Source: Streptomyces sp. NBC_01217 (GTDB lineage Bacteria > Actinomycetota > Actinomycetes > Streptomycetales > Streptomycetaceae). From it: DNA of 64,000 bases. Numbering within the stretch: the first letter of the stretch is position 1; each line of letters opens with the position of its first letter. The notes under the pieces are model-generated. The model was not told where the DNA came from. It did no database searches and saw only the letters and a program-made list of their open reading frames with translations. The position numbers were made by a program, and so were the translations under genes. Location: NCBI RefSeq assembly GCF_035994185.1, contig NZ_CP108538.1, positions 5,867,501 to 5,931,500 of the forward strand, read 5' to 3'. Below are positions 36,420 to 44,677 of this stretch, piece by piece.

Positions 36420-36614
36420 GTGGCACTCTCGATTTCGGCGGTGGTGCTGCTGGCGATCGTCGTCTTCCTGCTGATCCGGAAATCCGGACTGAAGGGCGGA
36501 CATGCGGTGGTCTGCGCGCTGCTCGGTTTCTATCTCGCCAGCTCGTCCATTGCGCCCAGCATCTCGAACCTGACCACGAACGTGGCGGGCATGATCGGCA
36601 GCCTCAAGTTCTGA
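36420..36614 (+). CDS. Small two-span membrane protein
   Basis: The 64 residues open with a hydrophobic segment (ISAVVLLAIVVFLLI), then RKSGLKGGHA, then a second hydrophobic segment (VVCALLGFYLASSSIA), ending in a Ser/Thr/Asn-rich tail. GTG 36420 has GGAGGTG 7-9 nt upstream, which supports real translation. It is divergent from the S9 peptidase. I recall close relatives near mshB in other Streptomyces, but no function. Confidence 0.75.
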   Translation: MALSISAVVLLAIVVFLLIRKSGLKGGHAVVCALLGFYLASSSIAPSISNLTTNVAGMIGSLKF

Positions 36615-36686
36615 GGCGCGGCTCGTCGGCGGCCGGGGCACGGGCGCGGTCGGTGCACGGGGCGCCCGGCTCGTAGGGTGGTCCCC

Positions 36687-37601
36687 ATGACGGACCATCC
36701 CGCCCGGCGTCTGCTCCTGGTGCACGCGCACCCCGACGACGAGTCGATCAACAACGGCGCCACCATGGCCAGGTACGCGGCCGAGGGTGCCCAGGTCACC
36801 CTGGTGACCTGCACGCTCGGCGAGGAGGGCGAGGTCATCCCGCCCGCGCTCGCCCATCTCGCCTCGGACCGGGACGACATCCTTGGCCCCCACCGCCGGG
36901 GCGAACTCGCCGCCGCGATGAAGGAACTCGGCGTCACCGACCACCGGCTCCTCGGCGGCCCGGGCCGCTTCCGCGACTCCGGAATGATGGGCGCGGAGCA
37001 GAACCACCGCCCCGGCGCCTTCTGGGACGCGGACGTGGACGAGGCCGCAGGTCACCTCGTGGAGGTGATCCGCTCGGTGCGCCCGCAGGTTCTCGTCACC
37101 TACGACCCCGACGGCGGCTACGGGCACCCCGACCACATCCAGGCGCACCGCGTCGCGATGCGCGCCGCGGAACTGGCCGCCGACCCCGCGTACCGCACCG
37201 GACCGGCCGCCGCGCAACCGGACGGCCCGCACACCATCGCCAAGATCTACTGGAACCGGGTGCCGCGCTCGGTCGCCGAAGCGGGCTTCGCGCGTCTGCG
37301 GGCCACCGCGCCGGACGCCTTCCCGGGGATCGCCGCCGTCGACGACGTACCGGGCGTGGTCGACGACGCGAGGATCACCGCGCAGATCGACGGTGCGGCC
37401 CACGCGGCGGCCAAGGGCGCGGCGATGCGGGCCCATGCCACCCAGATCGCCGTGGACGGGCCCTTCTTCGCCCTCTCCAACGACCTCGGCCAGCCCCTCT
37501 TCACCAGTGAGTACTACGAGTTGGTGCGCGGCGCCTCGGGAGCCCCTCAAGGGGCCCGCGAGGACGATCTGTTCGCCGGAGTCCCGGAGGCAAGGCCATG
37601 A
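36687..37601 (+). CDS. mshB: Mycothiol biosynthesis deacetylase MshB
   Basis: This 304-residue enzyme removes the acetyl group from GlcNAc-inositol in mycothiol synthesis. The LmbE-type zinc site reads HAHPDDES, with H15 and D18 as ligands and D17 as base; the third ligand lies in [11 protein letters not shown]. The internal segment IYWNRVPRS is typical of MshB. ATG 36687 is chosen over the GTG 9 nt upstream. The stop overlaps the next gene (ATGA). Confidence 0.94.
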   Translation: MTDHPARRLLLVHAHPDDESINNGATMARYAAEGAQVTLVTCTLGEEGEVIPPALAHLASDRDDILGPHRRGELAAAMKELGVTDHRLLGGPGRFRDSGMMGAEQNHRPGAFWDADVDEAAGHLVEVIRSVRPQVLVTYDPDGGYGHPDHIQAHRVAMRAAELAADPAYRTGPAAAQPDGPHTIAKIYWNRVPRSVAEAGFARLRATAPDAFPGIAAVDDVPGVVDDARITAQIDGAAHAAAKGAAMRAHATQIAVDGPFFALSNDLGQPLFTSEYYELVRGASGAPQGAREDDLFAGVPEARP

Positions 37602-38044
37602 GCGGCGGAAAGCAGCGCACACCGCGCCCCGGCGCACCCGCAGGGGACGCGCGGGCCACCGGGCTCGCCGCGCCGCTCGATCCCGGGCGGATCGCCGTCT
37701 ACGTGGGCCTCACCGTCCTCGGGGCGCTCGTCGGGATCGCCGGGGCGCTCGTCCAAGCCGCCTGGTTCCCCGCCGGGTTGGTGCTCGCGCTGGCCGCCTG
37801 CGCAGGGCTGTTCTACGGAGGGCGCTGCGTCTTCGGCACCCAGCTCGGCAGCCTCGCCCCCGCGGCGGGCTGGCTGGTTTCGGTCGTTCTTCTGCTCGGC
37901 GGACGGCCGGAGGGCGACTATGTCTTCGGCGACGAACTGGGGCTGACCCTCTTCATGCTGGGCGGCATGGCGATCGCTGTGATCTGTGCCACCATGTCGC
38001 GGTCGCCTCAACTGGGCGCCGACAGCGGCCGACCTGGCAAGTAA
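37598..38044 (+). CDS. Four-span membrane protein coupled to mshB (DUF6113-like)
   Basis: This 148-residue protein has a cytoplasmic Pro/Ala-rich N-terminus followed by four hydrophobic segments. It starts in the ATGA overlap with mshB, so the two are translationally coupled. A membrane protein also follows mshB in mycobacteria (Rv1171, as I recall). The function is unknown. Confidence 0.82.
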   Translation: MSGGKQRTPRPGAPAGDARATGLAAPLDPGRIAVYVGLTVLGALVGIAGALVQAAWFPAGLVLALAACAGLFYGGRCVFGTQLGSLAPAAGWLVSVVLLLGGRPEGDYVFGDELGLTLFMLGGMAIAVICATMSRSPQLGADSGRPGK

Positions 38045-38219
38045 TGTGCCACGTCCGATCCCGTAATGCCCCTTGTCCGTCCGGTGGTCACACAGTCGTT
38101 TCCCCCGGTGGCGGGGTGTCTGTCGGCGGCGGCCAGTATGGTGGTTCGCGCGCCGAGCCGTCCCCAGGCCTGCGGCATGGGGGAAGTACGGGCGGCGGAG
38201 CCAATCGGGAGAACCTGCT

Positions 38220-40253
38220 TTGAGTCGTGAAACTGACAGTTCGTCCTCCGGGCCCCAGGGGCACGGAGGCGCCGCGTACCCTTCGGGGACGCCGCCGTAC
38301 GGATCCCGCCAGTATCCGTCGCTGCACCCCTCGCAGGACGCCCCGGAGGGGGCTCCGGAGCCTGCGGACCCGCCTAGGTCCGAGGAGCCGCGGACCGAGA
38401 CGACGCTGACGACGCGCATCCGGATCAATATTCCGGGCTCGCGTCCGATCCCGCCTGTCGTCATGCGTACGCCCATGAGCGACGCGGACACCGCCGACGC
38501 CGAGCGCACGGGCACCGTCCCGCGCCCCGGCTCGCCCGTGTCGGGCGGTGCGCCGGGTGCGTCCGAGGGTGCGCCGGGTGCCGAGGCGAGAGCCGGGGCC
38601 GCGCCCGCGGAACCGGCTGCCGACAAGCCGGCCAGGGAGAAGAGCGGCAGCGACTGGTTCGCCCCGCGCAAGACCCCGGCGAACCCCCCGGCCGCCGGTG
38701 GCGGCGACGCCCCCACGGGCGCCGTACCCGCCCCGCCCCGCGCCGACCTGCCGTATTTCTCGGACGGTTCGCAGCGCACGGGCGACCAGGGCGCACCCCA
38801 CCCCGGCGGCAGCCCCCTCGACGGGTTCGCCCCCGGCGCCCCCGCGGGCCCGGGAGCCGGTCCGCGCCCCACGCCGAACCTCGGAGTGCGTACGCCGGGC
38901 CCCTCCGGACCCACCACGGGCCCGGCCGGCGGCACCTCGTCGCTCACCCCGAAGCCGGCCGGAGCGGGCGGCCCCGGCGGTCCGCGGGGCTCCGGCGCCC
39001 CCGGCGGCGTGCCCCCGCGCATGTCCGACGACACGGCGGTGCTGACGCCCCAGTTCGCGGCCCCGGCCGCCCCCGGGTCCGGCGGCAACGTCTCCGGTGA
39101 CACGCTCACCAGCGGCATCCCCGTCATCCCGCCGGAGCGCCGCTCGCCGTCCCCGTTCCCGGGCGGCCCCGGTGGCGGACGCCCCGATCCGACGCCCCGT
39201 ATCGCGGACGGCGCGATGGGCACCGGACCGGCTGGACCCGGCGCCCCGTCGCACGTCCCGGCCCCCACCCCGCGCCCCGCTCCGGCGCCCGCGCCGTCGA
39301 AGAAGAAGGGCCGCTCCAAGCTGGTCCTCCTCTGCGCAGGCGTCGTCGGTCTGCTCGGTGTCGCGTACGGCGCCGGGCTGCTGATGAACCACTCCGAGGT
39401 CCCCAAGGGCACCACCGTCCTCGGCGTCGACATCGGCGGCGGCACGAAGGAGGACGGCGTCGCCAAGCTGGACGCCGCCCTCGGCGAGCGCGCCCAGACG
39501 CCCCTCCAGCTGTCCGTGGACGGCAAGAAGGCCGAGCTCGCACCGGACAAGGCGGGGCTCGGCCTGGACAGCCAGGAGACCGTGCGCTCCGCCGCGGGCA
39601 GCGACTACAACCCGGTCTCCGTCATCGGCTCCCTCTTCGGCGGCAAGCGCGACGTCGACCCGGTGATCCCGGTCGACGAGGAGAAGCTGGGCGTCGCGCT
39701 GACGGACCTGGCGGGCGTCTCCGGCACGGCCAACGACGGCACGATCAAGTTCGAGCCGGGCAAGGTCGTCGCCGTACCCGGCAAGTCGGGCAAGGCGCTG
39801 GACGTCAACCAGTCGATGATCTCGGTGCGCGACGCGTACCGGGCCCAGGTGCAGACGGGCGCGCCGACCACGGTCGAACTGCCGGTCACCACCCGGGAGC
39901 CCACCATCACCCAGGCCGAACTGGACCGGGCGATGAAGGACTTCGCCAAGCCCGCGATGTCCGGACTGGTCACCATCAAGGCCGGTCCCAAGCAGATCCA
40001 GTTCGGACCGGCGAGGTCGCTGCCGCAGATCCTCACGATGGTCCCGGTCAAGGGCAGGCTCGTCGAGCACTACGACAAGAAGGCCATCGACACCCTCTGC
40101 GAGGGCGTCTTCGACGGCATCATGATCACCAAGGCCGACGGCAAGCAGCACCAGCTCACCGCGGACGACGTGGCGCACGCCATGCAGACCGCACTGCTGG
40201 GCAAGACCCCCGCCGAACGAACGGTGACGATCAACCTCAACGGCAACGGCTGA
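38220..40253 (+). CDS. Single-span protein with Pro/Gly-rich cytoplasmic region and PG_binding_4-type extracellular domains
   Basis: The 677 residues comprise a disordered Pro/Gly/Ser/Ala-rich N-terminal part of about 360, a KKKGRSK stop-transfer signal, one membrane span (LVLLCAGVVGLLGVAYGAG) and an extracellular part. The latter has at least two repeats of the putative peptidoglycan-binding domain found in VanW-type proteins (GVDIGGGTKEDGVAKLDAAL, then a second around ELDRAMKDFAKP). The VanW domain itself is absent. TTG 38220 with GGGAG 8 nt upstream is the likely start. It may link cytoplasmic factors to the wall. Confidence 0.82.
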   Translation: MSRETDSSSSGPQGHGGAAYPSGTPPYGSRQYPSLHPSQDAPEGAPEPADPPRSEEPRTETTLTTRIRINIPGSRPIPPVVMRTPMSDADTADAERTGTVPRPGSPVSGGAPGASEGAPGAEARAGAAPAEPAADKPAREKSGSDWFAPRKTPANPPAAGGGDAPTGAVPAPPRADLPYFSDGSQRTGDQGAPHPGGSPLDGFAPGAPAGPGAGPRPTPNLGVRTPGPSGPTTGPAGGTSSLTPKPAGAGGPGGPRGSGAPGGVPPRMSDDTAVLTPQFAAPAAPGSGGNVSGDTLTSGIPVIPPERRSPSPFPGGPGGGRPDPTPRIADGAMGTGPAGPGAPSHVPAPTPRPAPAPAPSKKKGRSKLVLLCAGVVGLLGVAYGAGLLMNHSEVPKGTTVLGVDIGGGTKEDGVAKLDAALGERAQTPLQLSVDGKKAELAPDKAGLGLDSQETVRSAAGSDYNPVSVIGSLFGGKRDVDPVIPVDEEKLGVALTDLAGVSGTANDGTIKFEPGKVVAVPGKSGKALDVNQSMISVRDAYRAQVQTGAPTTVELPVTTREPTITQAELDRAMKDFAKPAMSGLVTIKAGPKQIQFGPARSLPQILTMVPVKGRLVEHYDKKAIDTLCEGVFDGIMITKADGKQHQLTADDVAHAMQTALLGKTPAERTVTINLNGNG

Positions 40254-40273
40254 CCGGCACCCCCGGCAATCCG

Positions 40274-40308
40274 CTCCGCCCCCGCCCGAACTCCGGCCGG
40301 GGGCGGAG
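40274..40308 (+). terminator. Terminator after the peptidoglycan-binding-type gene
   Basis: CTCCGCCCCCG pairs perfectly with CGGGGGCGGAG around a 13-nt loop, 20 nt past the stop codon. Confidence 0.75.
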
Positions 40309-40313
40309 CCGCG

Positions 40314-40425
40314 TTCCACCTCTCTCAGGGCACGGTCCGCAACTGCCTCGCGACGGCGATCCAGAAGACGGCGGCCCGCAACCGGGCCGAGGCCGTCCGC
40401 ATCGCCCGCGAGAAGGGCTGGTTGC
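40314..40425 (+). pseudogene. Remnant of a NarL/LuxR-type response regulator C-terminus
   Basis: Plus-strand translation reads FHLSQGTVRNCLATAIQKT then AARNRAEAVRIAREKGWL. This is the recognition helix and last helix of a LuxR-type DNA-binding domain (family pattern LSEGTVRNYLSSAIGKTGARNR-EA...GWL). Nothing upstream encodes the receiver domain or the rest of the helix-turn-helix, and the expected stop after GWL is missing. It is a relic of a deleted two-component regulator gene in the 193-nt gap before the hydrolase gene. Confidence 0.75.
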
Positions 40426-40446
40426 AGCAGCACGTTGTCACCGGGC

Positions 40447-41307
40447 TCATGGCTTCGGAAGCTGATGCTCCAGCAGCCAGTCCAGCGCCCGCACGCCGGA
40501 GTCGAGCACCGAGATGTGTCCGTCCTCGGGACGCCGCCACAGTTCGGCCGTACGGCAGTGCCGGGCAAGCCACTCGCCGTGCGAGCTGGGCACCACCCGG
40601 TCCTCGCCGCCGTGCAGAAGGAGTACGGGCGCGGCCACCCGCGCAGGGTCGAAGCCCCAGGGGCCGACGTAGGCCAGGTCGTCGTCCACCATCGCGCCGA
40701 TGCCGTTGTCCATGCCCTTCCCGGCCACTGCGCCCAGCCAGGCCCACACACCGTCGAGCGCCGCGTGATCGGCCGGGGTGAACATCTCCGGGTCGAAGTC
40801 GCTGGAAATCAGCAGGTCTTCGAGCGCCGCGCGCCCTCGCACCGAGGCGCGCAGCTCGGCCGCGCCGGAGGGCGCCATGCCCGCGAACCAGTCGAGCCCC
40901 TCGGCGTCGTACGGCGCCAGCCCCGCCCCGCTGACCGCGCCCACGACCCGCTCGGGCAGCAGCGCGGCACAGGCCAGCGCGTGCGGCCCCCCGCCGGAGT
41001 GCCCCATGACCGCGAACCGGCCGATGCCCAGCGTGTCGGCGATCGCCGACACGTCGGCGGCGGCCGATGCGATGTCCCGGCCCGGGTGAGGCGTCGAGCC
41101 GCCGTAGCCGGGCCGGTCGTACGACACCCAGCGGATGCCGCGCGCGGCGGAGGCCGGGAAGAGCGGCTCGGGCGGTGCGCCGACGTTCGGTGTGCCGTGG
41201 TGCCAGACGACCGTGAGGACGGTGTCGGCCCCCTGGCCGCCGGACTCGTAGACGTGCAGTGTGCGACCGTCGCTCAGTGCGAGATCGGTCTCCGTCACCG
41301 TAACCAT
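40447..41307 (-). CDS. Alpha/beta hydrolase
   Basis: This 286-residue cytoplasmic enzyme has an oxyanion-hole region HHGTPN, nucleophile elbow GHSGGG, acid in GGEDRVVP and His in DGHISV. The fold and an RWVSYDRPGYGGS segment match epoxide-hydrolase or proline-iminopeptidase-like hydrolases. The substrate is unknown. It is in the same direction as the small gene upstream, 24 nt downstream of it. Confidence 0.88.
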   Translation of the reverse strand: MVTVTETDLALSDGRTLHVYESGGQGADTVLTVVWHHGTPNVGAPPEPLFPASAARGIRWVSYDRPGYGGSTPHPGRDIASAAADVSAIADTLGIGRFAVMGHSGGGPHALACAALLPERVVGAVSGAGLAPYDAEGLDWFAGMAPSGAAELRASVRGRAALEDLLISSDFDPEMFTPADHAALDGVWAWLGAVAGKGMDNGIGAMVDDDLAYVGPWGFDPARVAAPVLLLHGGEDRVVPSSHGEWLARHCRTAELWRRPEDGHISVLDSGVRALDWLLEHQLPKP

Positions 41308-41331
41308 GCGGCCGAGCCTACTGAGTTGCGC

Positions 41332-41556
41332 CTACCACTGGCCCCCGTAGCGCTCCTGTTTCCGCTGGAGCCAGGCCTCGATGACATGGGTCTCCTCGGG
41401 CGAGGCGTCGCGCAGATCGCCCGCCTTGATGGTCGCCACGAAGTGCACGAACCGCACGCGCCGGTGGTCCCCGTCGACCTCGATGACCTTGCCGGGGCCG
41501 TAGATGTCGGTGCCGGTGTGGGCGACGTAGGTGTCCTGCCCGAAGGGTGTTGCCAT
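41332..41556 (-). CDS. Small conserved beta-rich protein
   Basis: The 74 residues start MATPFGQDTYVAHTGTDIYG. A predicted small beta barrel (GKVIEVDGDHRRVRFVHF) is followed by a helical tail (EETHVIEAWLQRKQERYGG). There is no signal peptide. ATG 41556 is preferred to an upstream ATG because AGAGG lies in front of it. It is divergent from the XRE regulator gene. I do not recognise the family. Confidence 0.65.
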   Translation of the reverse strand: MATPFGQDTYVAHTGTDIYGPGKVIEVDGDHRRVRFVHFVATIKAGDLRDASPEETHVIEAWLQRKQERYGGQW

Positions 41557-41669
41557 CGCACTGCCTCTCACTCTGTGTTGGTGATTCAACTCACAGGGTG
41601 AGGCTCTTGCGGATACGCTCGCCAGAGGTTCAAGAGTGACTATGCGCCTCGCACGTAAGGGAGTTGCCG

Positions 41670-42494
41670 GTGGCCATCGAGGACAATCCCGAATCCAGGG
41701 TCTCGTACGGCGAGGAGCTACGCAGCCGGCGGGAGGCGGCCGGGTTCACCCAGGAGCAGCTGAGCCAGCGTGCGATCCTCTCGCGCACACACCTGGCGCA
41801 CATGGAGGCGGGCCGCCGCAGACCGTCGGTGGAGGACGCCAGGAGGCTGGACCAGGTGCTGGAGACGGGCGGCTTCTTCGTACGGTTCCTGCCGACGCTG
41901 GACGGACGGAAGGTCGCCGAACACTTCGAGGCCGCGGCGGATTTCGAGCGCCAGGCGACGGTGATCCGTCTGTACGAGCCGAAGTTGATTCCGGGGCTAC
42001 TCCAGACGGAGGCGTACGCGCGCGAGGTTCTGAGTTCGGGTTTCCCGCCCAAGGGCGACGAAGAGCGTGACAGGCTCCTCGTCACACGCCTGGAGCGGGC
42101 CCGTATCCTCGACAACTTCCACTCGCCGGTGGTGTGGGCGCTGCTCGACGAGGCGGTGCTGCGCCGTCCCATCGGCGGTCCTGCCGTGATGGCCAAGCAG
42201 TTACGGCACGTTGTGGAGCTGGGGGAGCGGCGACGCGTCCGGGTGCATGTCCTGCCGTTCGCGGCCGGATACCACGCGCTGTTGGAGGGGATGGTCTCCC
42301 TGATGTGGTTCGAGGACATGCCACCTGTGGCCTATGCCGAGGGCCTCAAGACGGGACGGGTCTGGGAACTTCCGTCTGTAGTGCGCGATTGCCAGGTGGC
42401 CTACGATCACGCTCTGGGGGACGCGCTCTCGCACAAGGCGTCCCTGGCGCTCATCAGGTCGGTCGCGGAGGAATACGAGCATGAAGCCCAGTGA
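41670..42494 (+). CDS. XRE-family regulator with DUF5753 domain, TTA-containing
   Basis: The 274 residues comprise an N-terminal Cro/C1 helix-turn-helix (GEELRSRREAAGFTQEQLSQ and following, about residues 12-65) and a C-terminal DUF5753 domain (PGLLQTEAYAREVL, VRVHVLPFAAGYH, ending ALIRSVAEEYEHEAQ). GTG 41670 lies 6 nt after AAGGGAG. Codon 178 (42201-42203) is TTA, so translation should depend on the bldA tRNA. The gene overlaps a DUF397 gene by 14 nt, the WhiJ/BldB-like pair that is amplified in Streptomyces and affects development. Confidence 0.92.
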   Translation: MAIEDNPESRVSYGEELRSRREAAGFTQEQLSQRAILSRTHLAHMEAGRRRPSVEDARRLDQVLETGGFFVRFLPTLDGRKVAEHFEAAADFERQATVIRLYEPKLIPGLLQTEAYAREVLSSGFPPKGDEERDRLLVTRLERARILDNFHSPVVWALLDEAVLRRPIGGPAVMAKQLRHVVELGERRRVRVHVLPFAAGYHALLEGMVSLMWFEDMPPVAYAEGLKTGRVWELPSVVRDCQVAYDHALGDALSHKASLALIRSVAEEYEHEAQ

Positions 42495-42777
42495 GTACAT
42501 CGTCCCGGACGCCTCGGCCCTGCCCGCATGGCGCAAGTCCAGTTACAGCGGCGACAGCGGCGGCGACTGCCTTGAGGTCAGCGAGGCCTACGCGACCTGG
42601 CGCAAGTCCTCGTACAGCGGCGGCAGTAGCGGCGACTGCCTCGAAGTGAGCGACGACTGCACCGCCTGCGTCCCCGTCCGCGACAGCAAGAATCCACACG
42701 GTCCGGCTGTCGTCTTCGCGGCCTCGGCGTGGACGCCGTTCGTCACGGCGGTCAAGGGCGACGGGTTGCACGGCTGA
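42481..42777 (+). CDS. DUF397 protein with internally duplicated N-terminal motif
   Basis: The 98 residues are longer than the usual 60-70 for DUF397. The motif WRKSSYSG...GDCLEVS occurs twice in tandem (starting at residues 17 and 40), a 69-bp in-frame duplication; the second copy continues into the normal PVRDSKNPHGPAVVF end. Such small partners act with the adjacent XRE/DUF5753 regulator. It overlaps that gene by 14 nt, so the two are co-translated. Confidence 0.88.
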   Translation: MKPSEYIVPDASALPAWRKSSYSGDSGGDCLEVSEAYATWRKSSYSGGSSGDCLEVSDDCTACVPVRDSKNPHGPAVVFAASAWTPFVTAVKGDGLHG

Positions 42778-42811
42778 GCGGAATCACGCGCCATCGGGTC
42801 AACTCCGGTGC

Positions 42812-42871
42812 CCGGAAGGCCGGTCGGGGCGGTACGGACTCGGTTCCGTGCCGCCCCGACCGGCCTTCCGG
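42812..42871. terminator. Strong bidirectional terminator between DUF397 and sortase genes
   Basis: A 27-bp stem with one G-U pair and a 6-nt loop lies between convergent genes and ends 15 nt from the sortase stop. Confidence 0.85.
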
Positions 42872-42886
42872 CCCGGCGGTCGGGCG

Positions 42887-43606
42887 TCAGCCATTCTTGG
42901 CGGAGTCGAGGTGAGCGAAGACCACCACGTTGTCCATGTAGTCCTTGACGGTCCTGTTGTACTGGCCGCCGCAGGTGATCAGACGCAGCTGCGCGGACGG
43001 GGTGTCGGCGTAGACACGCTCGTCCGGGAACTTCGCCTTGCTGAACGTCTCGACCGAGTCGACCTTGAACGAGGCGATCGAGCCGTCCGCGCGGATGATG
43101 TTGATGTCGGAACCGGGCTTGACGAACTGGAGCTGGAGGAACACGGCAGGACCGGTCGTCGTGTCGACATGGCCCGCCACGATCGCGGCACCGCGTTCGC
43201 CGGGGGTGACGCCGTCCTTGTACCAGCCCACGAGGTTGGGGTCGTTGGGGGGCGGCGGGTTCAGCTGGCTGTTGGGGCCGAGGGACAGATTGGTGAAGGG
43301 CGCGTTGACGGCGATGGACGGAATCTGCAGCCGCGTCGGGACGGAACGAAGCATCGTCGGGCCGGTGACCTTCGACGGGTCGACGGGGCGGGGAGCGGCA
43401 TGGGAACCGAGGACCTCGGGTACGGCGGGCGCGACGGCGGCGACCGGCGGGGTCGGCGGCTTGTCGTCGGCGGCGGGGTTGATCGAGTTGTAGATGAGGA
43501 GCATGCCGATCCCGGCGGCCACGGCGGGCCACATCAGGGCGCGGCCCAGCGTGGTTCCGGGGGCAGTCCGGGATGAGGTGGAGCCGGAAGACTGCGGGAC
43601 GGCCAT
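42887..43606 (-). CDS. Class F sortase
   Basis: This 239-residue membrane-anchored transpeptidase has one N-terminal span (PAVAAGIGMLLIYNSI), a Pro/Ala linker, then the sortase barrel. Catalytic residues are H146 (VAGHVDTT), C212 (LITCGG) and R218 (QYNRTVKDY). The LQIPSIAVNAP opening is typical of the actinobacterial class F group. It joins surface proteins to the wall via an LPxTG/LAxTG-like motif. The gene 144 nt upstream in the same direction encodes a surface protein with a sorting-like C-terminus, its likely substrate. Confidence 0.92.
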   Translation of the reverse strand: MAVPQSSGSTSSRTAPGTTLGRALMWPAVAAGIGMLLIYNSINPAADDKPPTPPVAAVAPAVPEVLGSHAAPRPVDPSKVTGPTMLRSVPTRLQIPSIAVNAPFTNLSLGPNSQLNPPPPNDPNLVGWYKDGVTPGERGAAIVAGHVDTTTGPAVFLQLQFVKPGSDINIIRADGSIASFKVDSVETFSKAKFPDERVYADTPSAQLRLITCGGQYNRTVKDYMDNVVVFAHLDSAKNG

Positions 43607-43750
43607 GGAACGTGCCTTTCGGTTGCGCGGGGAGTGCGGGAGGTGCGAGGTGCGGGGGTGCGAGGGGTGGGGAAACGAAGCCGTCGCGGCCGCCGCCCCG
43701 AGGGACGACGGCCGCGACGCATGAGACGACCGGTCAGCCGTTGGGTCCGG

Positions 43751-44677
43751 TCAGGCCATCGCACCGCCCGACGACTGACGGCGGCGCAGCTTGTACGCGC
43801 CGACGCCGAGGCCGCCGACCAGCAGGGCCGTACCGGCGGCCAGGCCGCTGCCGGTCATCGCCATACCGCCGCCACCGGTGTGCACGCCGCCACGGGGACC
43901 GCCGCCACCGCGGCCACCCTCCTCGTCGCCGAAGTCGCCACCGCGACCGCCTTCGTCGTCGCCGAAGTCACCGCCGCGACCGCCTTCGTCGCCGCCACGG
44001 CCACCTTCGTCGTCGCCGCCGCGGCCGCCCTCGTCGCCGCGGCCGCCTTCCCGGTCGGTGATGATGCCGGCCATGAAGCCACCGCCGGCGTGCACGCCGC
44101 CACGGGGTCCGCCGCCGCGACCGCCCTCGTCGCCGCCACGGCCGCCACCGCGACCGCCCTCGTCGTCGCCGAAGTCGCCGCCGCGACCGCCTTCGTCGTC
44201 GCCGCCACGGCCGCCTTCGTCGCCGCCACGGCCGCCTTCGTCGCCGCCACGGCCGCCTTCGTCGCCGCCACGGCCGCCTTCGTCGCCGCCGCGACCGCCT
44301 TCCCGGTCGTCAGCTGTGATGCCGGCCATGAAGCCACCGCCGGCGTGCACGCCGCCGTTCGGCCTGCCATGGCCGCCGCGACCGCCTTCGTCGCCGCCGC
44401 GACCGCCTTCGTCGCCGCCGCGACCGCCTTCGTCGCCGCCGCGACCGCCTTCGTCGCCGCCGCGACCGCCCTCGTCGCCGCCGCGCCCCCCTTCGTCGCC
44501 GCCGCGGCCGCCTTCGTCGTCGCCGTAGTCGGACCCGCGGTCATCGCCGAGAGAGGTAGGGATACCGCTGGTGTGTCCCGCGTCCGCGGCCATGGTCATG
44601 GCATAGGCGGAGGGACCAGTAATGGAGAGAACCGCCGTGACAGCGGCCGTAGCGAACAGTGTGCGGGCAGAGCGCAT
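43751..44677 (-). CDS. Secreted Gly/Asp/Glu/Arg-repeat surface protein, probable sortase substrate
   Basis: This 308-residue protein has a signal peptide (MRSARTLFATAAVTAVLS ... PSAYA), then about 200 residues made of GGDEGGR heptads in three blocks separated by GGVHAGGGFMAGI-like spacers. The C-terminus is a sorting-like end: MAMTG, a hydrophobic stretch (LAAGTALLVGGLGVGAYKL) and RRRQ. MAMTG resembles the LAxTG motif with Met for Leu. GGAAGGA lies 10 nt before ATG 44677. The RGG-rich, net-acidic repeats should be disordered. The neighbouring class F sortase is the likely anchor enzyme. Confidence 0.82.
   Translation of the reverse strand: MRSARTLFATAAVTAVLSITGPSAYAMTMAADAGHTSGIPTSLGDDRGSDYGDDEGGRGGDEGGRGGDEGGRGGDEGGRGGDEGGRGGDEGGRGGDEGGRGGHGRPNGGVHAGGGFMAGITADDREGGRGGDEGGRGGDEGGRGGDEGGRGGDEGGRGGDDEGGRGGDFGDDEGGRGGGRGGDEGGRGGGPRGGVHAGGGFMAGIITDREGGRGDEGGRGGDDEGGRGGDEGGRGGDFGDDEGGRGGDFGDEEGGRGGGGPRGGVHTGGGGMAMTGSGLAAGTALLVGGLGVGAYKLRRRQSSGGAMA
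43905..44540 (-). repeat. 21-bp coding tandem repeats
   Basis: Repeated units of type GCCGCCACGGCCGCCTTCGTC (plus strand) encode the GGDEGGR heptad. The first protein block has about eight near-identical copies, and two further blocks are more degenerate. Slippage would change repeat number in frame. Confidence 0.85.

Noticed and set aside
42812..42871. Attachment site or small RNA gene suggested by the long inverted repeat
   Set aside because: It lies between two convergent stop codons and is simplest as a bidirectional terminator.
43905..44540. CRISPR-like array of 21-bp repeats
   Set aside because: The units are contiguous without spacers, keep one reading frame and encode the GGDEGGR heptad of a secreted protein.
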